Positions 1 through 5,298 of a DNA stretch of 5,384 bases are shown here, one piece after another. Below the pieces are notes generated by a model, which was not told the DNA's origin, searched no databases, and worked only from the letters and a program-made list of their open reading frames with translations. Source of the DNA: Burkholderiales bacterium (GTDB lineage: Bacteria; Pseudomonadota; Gammaproteobacteria; Burkholderiales; UBA11063); the NCBI GenBank assembly GCA_020697025.1, contig JAJFBO010000169.1, positions 1 through 5,384 on the forward strand. The letters run 5' to 3'. The position numbers were made by a program, and so were the translations under genes. Each line of letters starts with the position of its first letter. The stretch's first letter is position 1.

Positions 1-72
1 TTATTAATCTCTTCTGCACGCGATGCGCTTAATAAATATATGAACTATGTTAAAATAATTATACACTATTAA
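1..72 (+). CDS. Possible 3' end of a gene cut by the window edge
   Basis: The first plus-strand frame is open from base 1 to a TAA at 70-72 and would give a 23-residue tail beginning LLISSARDALNKYMNYVK. Its composition (SARDALNKY) suits an amphipathic C-terminal helix. No start codon lies in the window and no family is recognised. An open stretch this short could arise by chance in AT-rich DNA, so this is only a candidate. A small hairpin at 83-99 follows it. Confidence 0.22.
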   Translation, partial: LLISSARDALNKYMNYVKIIIHY

Positions 73-82
73 TTTCCAAGCC

Positions 83-99
83 GGTAGACTTTTTCTACC
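83..99 (+). terminator. Small hairpin, weak terminator candidate
   Basis: GGTAGA at 83-88 pairs with TCTACC at 94-99 around a five-base loop (CTTTT). It lies just after the open frame that ends at 72, where a terminator would be expected. No run of T follows the stem on the plus strand (CTCTTGCG comes next), so intrinsic termination would be weak. Confidence 0.2.
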
Positions 100-104
100 C
101 TCTT

Positions 105-235
105 GCGCAAATTGTAAAATAAGGTGCGATAAAAATAAATAGAAAAGGTTAGATGTTTCAGTTTAAAATTGTAATGACCAAATTAGAATTGAAAAACAAA
201 ATTGTATAAGCATCTAACCCTCGGACAATTTGCAC
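105..235. repeat. Imperfect inverted repeat upstream of the transposase remnant
   Basis: GCGCAAATTGT at 105-115 is mirrored by ACAATTTGCAC at 225-235, with one mismatch in eleven pairs. Inside, GGTTAGATG at 147-155 is the exact reverse complement of CATCTAACC at 211-219, and three more bases can pair inward, one of them as G-T. The spacing between outer and inner arms differs on the two sides: 31 bases on the left, 5 on the right. This suggests two copies of the same IS end in opposite orientation, or a miniature element that has gained an insertion in one arm. No clear target-site duplication is visible. Its position just before the transposase remnant supports an insertion-sequence origin. 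Confidence 0.45.
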
Positions 236-251
236 TATCTGGCATAATAAG

Positions 252-719
252 GTGAATAAACTTACAAATACATCGCTGCCATTAAAGCATTTAACCGTAA
301 ATGATCTTTCGGAGTTGCTAGGGAAACATAGGCCTACAATATATAGAACAATTAATTATATAAAAAGTAGTGGGTTCACCGGAGAATAGTATTTCACAGA
401 TTATAAAAATTTAGAAAACGTAAGCTAAAGCACAGTAGCCTAAGATTACAAAATATATTAAAAAAACTAGCAATTGGCCAGTCGTCTGAAATGATTAGCG
501 GTTGAATCCATAAAGAAATAAAGATAAGTATAAGCTTTAGGATAATATACTTAATTAGAAGATTTTTTGCAAAGAAAACCGATTTTGCAAATATTAGTGA
601 AAAGCAGATTGAGCATGTGCAAAATCTGCTTAATGATAGACCAGGAAAATCTATTGGATTTTATCCCAAATGAAGTTGTAAACAAATATTTAGTTGAGTT
701 AGCGACCTGGTATAAATAG
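252..719 (+). pseudogene. IS30-family transposase, decayed and catalytically dead
   Basis: The remnant can be followed through three frame segments. From GTG at 252 to TAG at 387-389 it reads as the IS30 N-terminal helix-turn-helix (KHLTVNDLSELLGKHRPTI, then YRTINYIKSSGF); the usual longer spacer after KHLT appears shortened. From about 395 to 667, in another frame, come a basic stretch (KFRKRKLK), an IGQSSEMISG segment matching the family's GWSPEQISGRL, and ISISFRIIY matching SISHETIYRYI. At about 556-562 the reading jumps to RFFAKKTDF and then LLNDRPGKSIGF, the C-terminal IS30 signature. A last frame change at 667-672 leads to EVVNKYLVELATWYK and a stop. In-frame stops lie at 404-406 and 503-505. 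The internal deletion removes the whole DDE region, including the glutamate that normally lies just before RFFPKKTDF. The element cannot transpose. The family call rests on motif recognition by eye. Confidence 0.82.
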
Positions 720-820
720 GCCTAACTACCGAAATTCCGTATAGCTTTTGTTACTACCTAATGTTATAATTCCGCTTAATGTGCTGTTATGGAATAGTTT
801 TTTAATAATCCAGAGTATTT

Positions 821-849
821 TTGCATAACAAAGTACAAGATATTAATAT
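821..849 (+). promoter_or_regulatory. Candidate promoter for the 138-residue exported protein
   Basis: TTGCAT at 821-826 lies 17 bases before TAATAT at 844-849, which matches the sigma-70 -10 consensus at four of six positions. It sits 20-50 bases ahead of the coding start. The surroundings are so AT-rich that other -10 choices are possible. Confidence 0.3.
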
Positions 850-869
850 AAAAAAGGATAATATAAATC

Positions 870-1286
870 ATGAAAAAAATTTGTTTAATAATTTGGGGGC
901 TGTTTTTAGTAGTATTCTCTAGTTTTGCAAGCGGTAAGACCCTCACATTTTGTGGTGTTAACCAATATGGGGATGATTGGGTAGGAGGAAATCAAGTATT
1001 AGTTTCAGTTTATGTGGCAGAAAAAGAGTTAACAAATTTCCCATTTCCTTATAATATGGGCTATCCAAATGAGGAGTATGGCTGTAAAGATGTATCTGTA
1101 TCGCCTGAAGCAAATCAAAAAGTATATGTAAATATTAAGTATACTGACTTTACTAAGAGATTAGAAATTAATTATGATCAAAAAAATTCATTGAGAGAAA
1201 TTGTTCTATTAAATTATACGTTAAATAGTGTGGGAACTAGCATTGCTGATTTTAGCTTACATTTAAAAGCCCCAAAACCATATTAG
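870..1286 (+). CDS. Unrecognised small exported protein, 138 residues
   Basis: The function is not recognised. Residues 1-20 form a classical signal peptide: two lysines after Met, a hydrophobic core (ICLIIWGLFLVVF) and a small-residue cleavage region (SSFA, probable cut after Ala20). The mature protein is about 118 residues, rich in Asn and Tyr, with alternating hydrophobic positions such as QVLVSVYVA and KVYVNIKY that suggest beta strands. Its two cysteines, Cys28 and Cys72, could form one disulfide after export. There is no lipobox and no later membrane segment. The ATG at 870 is chosen because an AAGGA sits at 854-858, a rather long 11 bases upstream, and because it gives an intact signal peptide. 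It probably stands alone: the next gene starts 272 bases on, beyond several hairpins. Periplasmic, outer-membrane-associated or secreted locations are all possible. Confidence 0.75.
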   Translation: MKKICLIIWGLFLVVFSSFASGKTLTFCGVNQYGDDWVGGNQVLVSVYVAEKELTNFPFPYNMGYPNEEYGCKDVSVSPEANQKVYVNIKYTDFTKRLEINYDQKNSLREIVLLNYTLNSVGTSIADFSLHLKAPKPY

Positions 1287-1321
1287 AACTGCTAAATTTT
1301 TAAATTAATGATTAAATGTAC

Positions 1322-1340
1322 TTGCTTAAGATATAAGCAA
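1322..1340 (+). terminator. Hairpin downstream of the 138-residue gene
   Basis: TTGCTTA at 1322-1328 pairs perfectly with TAAGCAA at 1334-1340 around a five-base loop (AGATA). It lies 36 bases after the stop codon, but TCAATAG follows rather than a T run, so it is a weak intrinsic terminator at best. It may instead protect the mRNA 3' end. Confidence 0.3.
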
Positions 1341-1369
1341 TCAATAGTAAAGTACTCAGTACACTTAAA

Positions 1370-1398
1370 ACCCGGAGAATACCAAAATTACTCCGGGT
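1370..1398. terminator. GC-rich hairpin, possible terminator (T run on the minus side)
   Basis: ACCCGGAG at 1370-1377 pairs perfectly with CTCCGGGT at 1391-1398 across a 13-base loop. It is one of the most stable-looking stems in this AT-rich window. On the minus strand the stem runs straight into TTTTAA, so the best terminator geometry faces leftward transcription, although no minus-strand gene is seen immediately upstream. For the plus-strand gene ending at 1286 it could still act as a stop or a 3' stabiliser. Confidence 0.4.
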
Positions 1399-1402
1399 AA
1401 GT

Positions 1403-1463
1403 CAGGGCAAACACATCTTAATTATGTGCAATGAGAGAGCTTAAGCCCCGTGGATTTGCCCTG
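1403..1463. repeat. 61-bp element with 9-bp terminal inverted repeats, possible miniature IS or folded RNA
   Basis: CAGGGCAAA at 1403-1411 is the exact reverse complement of TTTGCCCTG at 1455-1463. With short gaps the similarity continues inward: CAC then TTAA on the left, CCAC then CTTAA on the complement of the right. Inside, CACAT at 1412-1416 pairs with ATGTG at 1424-1428 around a seven-base loop, and GCTTAAGC at 1439-1446 is self-complementary. The whole could fold as a branched structure closed by the 9-bp stem. Matching outer ends resemble a solo pair of IS ends or a MITE. No target-site duplication is obvious, as the flanks AAGT and TCAA do not match. A small structured RNA is the alternative. 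Confidence 0.5.
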
Positions 1464-1558
1464 TCAATTAAAAAGAAATAATATTTTATTTTATACTAAA
1501 CATTTGATATAGTAGATATAAAATAAGCATTTTAATATTTTTAAAAGAGAGATTATTT

Positions 1559-2416
1559 ATGCATAAATTAGTTTGGCAATTTATTTTAATGAGTTTACTT
1601 GCTTTATTAAGTTCATTTTCAAATGCACTTATTGTTGAGCACCAGCAAGGTGTTGATAATATTCCTGTAAACACTAATACTTTATTTTCTTCATCATCAA
1701 GAAGAATAGATGATTTAATGAATGGTAATTTCATGATCACATTTGAGGGTAATGAGAAAAATACAGTATTTATTACGATAGCTAATAGTAACGGCAAACC
1801 TTTAGTCTCGTATAATCCAGGAATTCAGGGAAATGTTATTGAAGTTAAAGAAAATGGGCAAACTGTAGTATCAAATGATAAAAGTATTAAAAATGCCATT
1901 AAAATAATGATTTTTCAAAAAGATGCGGTTGTTACGTATAATGTTGAGGCTAAGTATATTGCAGACTATCAATATAATATGAACTGGAGTTTAGCCGCCA
2001 CAGCTGAGGAAACTATATGTAAAAAAAATCAGGAATGCGTTGTTCAAACTTATTCATGTCCTTCTGCAGCAATGGTTAAGGTCGGTTATACAGGAAAGGA
2101 GAAGATAGGTGCTTTAATATGGAATGCTTTTAGCAATTTTGCTTCTAATCCTCCGGCTTTAAAATTTAGTTCTGCTACTTTGGATATTATTCCTAATCCA
2201 ATTTATGCTCCTAAGCAAATAACATGCATGTATATAAGTGCAAAAAAAGATATGCCTGGATCTGTTAAGCTTACTATAAATGGCACTGGGCAAAAAAGTG
2301 GTAGCAGCTACTGGAGTGAATGTGGTTATGGCACTGCATCTTGCTGTGGTTCTATTTATAGTCATGCAACTTCTCCTGAGCAATGTTTGTTTCAGATATC
2401 CGAATTTCAAAAATAA
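1559..2416 (+). CDS. Unrecognised cysteine-rich exported protein, 285 residues
   Basis: No family is recognised. Residues 1-23 make a signal peptide: a short basic start (MHK), a hydrophobic core (FILMSLLALLSSF) and SNA at the predicted cut after Ala23. Residues 24-150 contain no cysteine and look beta-rich (FMITFEG, NTVFITIANSNG, AVVTYNVEAKYI). From residue 150 there are eight cysteines: 154, 160, 167, 223, 255, the pair 262-263, and 276. An even number confined to the second half suggests a disulfide-stabilised C-terminal domain folded outside the cytoplasm. There is no lipobox or membrane anchor after the signal. The ATG at 1559 is supported by the signal peptide and a weak purine-rich AAAGAGAG at 1544-1551. 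The gene stands alone between intergenic regions. A secreted adhesin, effector or surface protein is possible but not shown by any motif. Confidence 0.8.
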   Translation: MHKLVWQFILMSLLALLSSFSNALIVEHQQGVDNIPVNTNTLFSSSSRRIDDLMNGNFMITFEGNEKNTVFITIANSNGKPLVSYNPGIQGNVIEVKENGQTVVSNDKSIKNAIKIMIFQKDAVVTYNVEAKYIADYQYNMNWSLAATAEETICKKNQECVVQTYSCPSAAMVKVGYTGKEKIGALIWNAFSNFASNPPALKFSSATLDIIPNPIYAPKQITCMYISAKKDMPGSVKLTINGTGQKSGSSYWSECGYGTASCCGSIYSHATSPEQCLFQISEFQK

Positions 2417-2435
2417 TAGTTTGTATACTTAAAAG

Positions 2436-2530
2436 CTACTTTTGAATTTGAGTTGACTGCACTTAATAGGTAGTGGGATATTTAATATTCCACTTAATAA
2501 ACTACTTCTAAATTTGAGTTTACTGAACTT
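2436..2530. repeat. Pair of 29-bp direct repeats flanking a hairpin
   Basis: The copies lie at 2436-2464 and 2502-2530, 66 bases apart, and agree at 25 of 29 positions; both start CTACTT and share AATTTGAGTT. Between them, 2472-2494 forms a ten-pair stem (one G-T pair) with a three-base loop, read AGTGGGATAT then ATATTCCACT. Possible origins are a tandem duplication, a target duplication around a small element, or a protein-binding site pair. Confidence 0.55.
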
Positions 2531-2792
2531 CATGCCCATGAGAAGTCACTTTCTATAAGCAAAATTTGAGAATTTGTTTTAAACAGAATTATATTACTGT
2601 AATATTAGCTTTCGAAATAAATAAACCGATATTTAAATTAGGTTTGGTAATTACGGATCATTTAACAGTATATATCTACGGAAATTCCTTATTGCACATT
2701 TTTTTGAATCATTATATAATTTGGCCAAGAGAAAAAAGGTACTAATAAAAATTTTTGTGCCGAATTTATCACATTTATAAATTTGCAAAATG

Positions 2793-2807
2793 TTTAGTTG
2801 AGTTAGC
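2793..2807 (+). repeat. Short second copy of the IS30 transposase 3' end
   Basis: TTTAGTTGAGTTAGC here is identical to 689-703 inside the transposase pseudogene. In frame both encode K-x-LVELAT. Here a TGA follows LVELAT directly, whereas the first copy has TGG and reads on to a later stop. The ancestral transposase therefore probably ended LVELAT, and this is a very eroded second remnant. The shared stretch is short, so chance is not excluded. Confidence 0.35.
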
Positions 2808-2941
2808 AACTTGATTCATTAATGGGTTGTCACCGCCAGATAAAACCATTACTAAGTTAGCAGCAAATGAAGATGAGGTAAAAAAGATTAACTCCCAGTT
2901 ACGGATTACTTTTTCATATTTATATTCCTGAAATAAAATTT

Positions 2942-3586
2942 TTATTTATTTATCCTGCTTATATTACTGTTACCAAAGATTTTTAATTTATTATTAATTA
3001 AATTACCTGAATATGTAATATTCACATTGCCAGCAGCCATCCCCGTCAGGCTACCGTTAGCAAAACTATTTATTATTATATTTGAAGAACCAGTTAAATT
3101 AACGTTTAAATTTTTTAGTCTGCAATCTTTAAAAATTAGTTGTGAATCGCCTGCAGAAGATAAATTAACATTGCTGAAATTAGAGTTTATGATTATAAAG
3201 TTAGATGCCCCGGCTAATTTTACTTTAATATCTTTTTGCTTAAAATTATCTAAAGTAACTTTAGCTGCCCCAGATATATGAATTTCTTCAAGCTCAGGCA
3301 ATGTAAGCTTAATTACCTGTTCATCTCCTTTTAATACCAGATAGAGCGTTCTATCTTCTATATATGCATCAGGCGGAAGTTTAATTCCTGATTCAATAGC
3401 GCCTTGTTTAAGTTGCAACTCCCGATTTCCATTAAATTCAACAGATTTAACTTTATTTAAGTCTGCAGTTAAAATTACTGAATGCTTTGTACCAAAGTAA
3501 ATTTTATTCTTAATTACCAGATTAATTAGTAATATAGTCAGGCAACTTATTGCTATAATTAATATTTTATTTGTATATTTTTTCAT
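2942..3586 (-). CDS. Membrane-anchored head-GIN (DUF2807-type) protein
   Basis: Residues 8-25 (ILIIAISCLTILLINLVI) after a basic start form a membrane anchor or uncleaved signal, so residues from about 30 should lie outside the cytoplasmic membrane. From about 48 the sequence fits the head-GIN domain, a repetitive beta fold. Its glycine turns recur about every 20 residues: ISGAA 104-108, LAGAS 124-128, SAGDS 144-148, LTGSS 164-168, MAAGN 183-187, IFGNS 203-207. The stretch KLTLPELEEIHISGAA is typical. Family members are often annotated as putative autotransporter adhesins, but their biochemical role is not established. The gene is last in the operon, one base after the hybrid regulator gene. 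Its start has AAAGGA at 3592-3597, five bases ahead, inside the end of the previous gene. Head-GIN genes often sit beside GntR/ABC modules, so a shared envelope-related job is inferred. The length of 214 residues is normal. Confidence 0.87.
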   Translation of the reverse strand: MKKYTNKILIIAISCLTILLINLVIKNKIYFGTKHSVILTADLNKVKSVEFNGNRELQLKQGAIESGIKLPPDAYIEDRTLYLVLKGDEQVIKLTLPELEEIHISGAAKVTLDNFKQKDIKVKLAGASNFIIINSNFSNVNLSSAGDSQLIFKDCRLKNLNVNLTGSSNIIINSFANGSLTGMAAGNVNITYSGNLINNKLKIFGNSNISRINK

Positions 3587-3587
3587 A

Positions 3588-4346
3588 TTATTCCTTTAAA
3601 GTTAAAGACTGCTCTATTTCTTGCAAATCCTGCCAGGTAATCTTTAATGTTTCCATCTGGTGAAGTAGTATAGGCAAATGTACTTTGGTAAACTCTTCCC
3701 GCCTTATATGTAGTGCCAGCTCTTTAGCATTATCAGCAATAAAGTAACCAATGCCCCTTTGATGTTCAATAATACCCTTATTTTGTAATTCATTATAAGC
3801 ACGGCTAATAGTATTTGGATTAACGCTTATATTAGTAGCCAACTCTCTTACCGAAAGTATACGATCTCCTGGAGTTGCAAAAATCGCTATGGATTGAATT
3901 AATAATACCTGGAGGAAAGATTGAAATAATGCAGGAGCAACATTTAATACTACTAATCCTGGTACCCCTTGATTAGTTAAAAACAGCATTTTAGAAAATA
4001 TTACGATATTGGCAATTAGTAAACAAAAAATAAATAACATTAGCCAACCAACAACATAAAAAATAATTTTAGCGGTTAGTTTCTCTATTGCATTAGCTGG
4101 TATTAGTAGATAAGACCGGAGATCACTATCAGATTTAAACTCCCAGAAAGTATAACTGGCAATAATGCCCCCAATAACCATATATATTATTTTACTGCCA
4201 TTTAATAAATCAATATCAGATACCAAAATATTTGGTACCGTATGGATAAATAGTAATATTAAAGTTAGAAGAAAGAGCCAAAAAACCAGGTTGCGTGTTT
4301 CGTAATATTCTCGCTTTATTAAAGCATAACAAGTTTGGTAGTTCAT
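3588..4346 (-). CDS. Hybrid of truncated ABC-2-type permease and GntR/YtrA winged-helix regulator
   Basis: The 252-residue protein joins two parts usually encoded separately. Residues 1-157 look like the start of an ABC-2-type permease: membrane segments near 20-41, 52-69, 93-117 and 134-157, with a cytoplasmic loop SYLLIPANAIEKLTAK (78-93) resembling the LLPAS-LEK loop of such permeases. The segment LLIQSIAIF (148-156) corresponds to the middle of a normal permease, so the later helices are missing. Residues 158-207 are a GntR helix-turn-helix and wing (TPGDRILSVRELA, SVNPNTISRAYNELQNKGII, then RGIGYFIAD), followed by the short helical tail typical of the YtrA group (208-252). The regulator's usual first helix is replaced by membrane sequence. 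Four membrane segments with a basic N-terminus would leave the DNA-binding part in the cytoplasm. The start overlaps the ATPase stop (ATGA), with GGAG at 4353-4356. No stop or frameshift lies between the parts. An in-frame deletion between adjacent genes is the likely origin; function is unproven. Confidence 0.9.
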   Translation of the reverse strand: MNYQTCYALIKREYYETRNLVFWLFLLTLILLFIHTVPNILVSDIDLLNGSKIIYMVIGGIIASYTFWEFKSDSDLRSYLLIPANAIEKLTAKIIFYVVGWLMLFIFCLLIANIVIFSKMLFLTNQGVPGLVVLNVAPALFQSFLQVLLIQSIAIFATPGDRILSVRELATNISVNPNTISRAYNELQNKGIIEHQRGIGYFIADNAKELALHIRREEFTKVHLPILLHQMETLKITWQDLQEIEQSLTLKE

Positions 4347-5191
4347 TTATCACTCCATAAGGATTGAATTAATTTTGGATTATTAATTACTGCACTAAAT
4401 AATATTTCAAGGTCGACTTTGGTATATTTTTCATCATTATGCCGGATTATTGCTGAAGTAAAGCCGTTAATTACTGGGGTGGTATATAGCGTAGTCCCCA
4501 GTGCTGGCTTATTAGTGGTAGTAGTAAAAGAAATTTTATTTTCAATTTCTGCAATACTTTGGTTTAGGATAATTTGACCTTGGTCAAGAATAATAATTGG
4601 ATCAATTAAATCTTCTAAATCCCGTACCTGATGACTGGAAATTATTATACTGCTATCTTCAGTTATAGTATTTGCAACCAGACTCCTGAATTTTACCTTA
4701 GCCGGAATATCCAGCCCATTAGTTGGTTCATCAAGCAGTAATAACCGGCAATTGCTGGCCAAGGCAAAACTAAGCAGGAATTTTTTATACTCTCCACCAG
4801 AAAACTGGTTTAATTTCTTTGTCGAACTAATACCCCATTCCTGTAACATAACATTAAATCTATTATAATCAAATCTTGGATAGAAACTGGCATAAGCTTT
4901 AAGATATTGATTACCTGTGAGATGTTGTGGTTTAGCAAATTCAGTGTCAGTAAGTAAATATACTTCCTGTAGAAATTGTTTTGAACGGTTTATACTACTC
5001 ATATTTAGAAAATTAATCATGCCATAATCAGGAAAAAGAACTCCGCTAAGTAAACTCATTAAAGTAGTCTTTCCAGCTCCATTTTTTCCAAGTAAGCCAC
5101 ATATGCCGCCTTTTTTTAATTCTAAATTTAAATTGTCAAATAAAGAATTATATTTAGAATAGGCGAATTTTATATTATCAACATTTAACAT
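4343..5191 (-). CDS. ABC transporter ATP-binding protein (YtrB-like)
   Basis: This 282-residue ATPase would sit on the inner face of the cytoplasmic membrane and drive a permease partner by ATP hydrolysis. Its motifs are intact: Walker A GKNGAGKT at 35-42, signature FSGGE at 130-134, Walker B LLLLDEP at 150-156, D-loop GLD at 159-161, and the switch histidine His187 in SSHQV. The Q-loop region (VYLLTDTEF, 77-85) has no glutamine, as in some relatives of this group. Residues 220-282 form a C-terminal extension without a recognised motif. The start at 5191 follows AAAGGA (5197-5202) by five bases and a strong promoter and operator. It is the first gene of a three-gene operon whose second gene holds only half a permease, so whether a working transporter forms is unclear. 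The substrate cannot be deduced; relatives beside GntR regulators respond to envelope or antibiotic stress in some bacteria. Confidence 0.95.
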   Translation of the reverse strand: MLNVDNIKFAYSKYNSLFDNLNLELKKGGICGLLGKNGAGKTTLMSLLSGVLFPDYGMINFLNMSSINRSKQFLQEVYLLTDTEFAKPQHLTGNQYLKAYASFYPRFDYNRFNVMLQEWGISSTKKLNQFSGGEYKKFLLSFALASNCRLLLLDEPTNGLDIPAKVKFRSLVANTITEDSSIIISSHQVRDLEDLIDPIIILDQGQIILNQSIAEIENKISFTTTTNKPALGTTLYTTPVINGFTSAIIRHNDEKYTKVDLEILFSAVINNPKLIQSLWSDK

Positions 5192-5204
5192 TTTAATCCT
5201 TTCT

Positions 5205-5226
5205 GTGTCCTAGTTAACTAGTACAC
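5205..5226. promoter_or_regulatory. 22-bp palindromic operator, probable YtrA-type GntR site
   Basis: The two halves read GTGT-n-CTAGTT and AACTAG-n-ACAC, so ten of eleven pairs match. It begins about two bases upstream of the predicted transcription start and covers the early leader, where a bound dimer would block initiation. A long palindrome with outer GTGT/ACAC and inner TA-rich arms agrees with sites proposed for the YtrA group of GntR regulators. The operon's own second gene carries such a domain, so autorepression is inferred. Confidence 0.75.
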
Positions 5227-5230
5227 CCGA

Positions 5231-5259
5231 ATTATAGCACAGATTTTTTAAAATGTTAA
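5231..5259 (-). promoter_or_regulatory. Sigma-70-type promoter of the ABC/regulator/GIN operon
   Basis: On the minus strand, TTAACA (5254-5259) matches the -35 consensus at five of six positions, and TATAAT (5231-5236) is a perfect -10. The spacer is exactly 17 bases. Transcription should begin near 5224, giving a leader of about 33 bases before the ATPase start. The start falls inside the adjoining palindrome. It is the best promoter in the window. Confidence 0.82.
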
Positions 5260-5298
5260 AATTAAATTTAAATAATAGTCCTTTCAGGGGTTGTAAGC

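Larger units (their letters stand above)
2417..2941. other. 525-base intergenic region without a convincing gene
   Basis: This stretch separates the plus-strand exported-protein gene from the 3' end of the minus-strand operon. It contains a direct repeat pair with a hairpin between the copies (2436-2530) and a short echo of the IS30 transposase 3' end (2793-2807). It also holds a short open frame (about 2814-2930, containing SPPDKTITKLAANEDEVKKI) without a proper start, which reads like the tail of a broken gene but matches nothing recognised. No intrinsic terminator with a T run is evident for either flanking gene. The mix of fragments suggests old, eroded sequence. Confidence 0.5.

Noticed and set aside
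1486..1797. Minus-strand open frame of 103 codons
   Set aside because: It overlaps the start of the exported-protein gene at 1559 in antisense, lacks a good ribosome binding site, and has a low-complexity Leu/Ile/Lys/Asn composition expected of a shadow frame in AT-rich DNA.
2159..2410. Minus-strand open frame of 83 codons
   Set aside because: It lies wholly inside the 285-residue exported-protein gene in antisense and shows no domain, signal or ribosome binding site that would justify a gene.
2814..2930. Short open frame containing SPPDKTITKLAANEDEVKKI
   Set aside because: It has no proper start or ribosome binding site and no recognised family. It may be the tail of a broken gene, but this cannot be supported as a feature.
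2931..2950. A/T-only inverted repeat at the end of the operon, considered as its terminator
   Set aside because: The stem is entirely A-T with almost no loop, overlaps the stop codon, and is followed on the minus strand by CAGG rather than a T run.
3027..3281. Plus-strand open frame of 84 codons
   Set aside because: It is antisense to the repetitive beta-ladder part of the head-GIN gene; its leucine-rich regularity mirrors that repeat.
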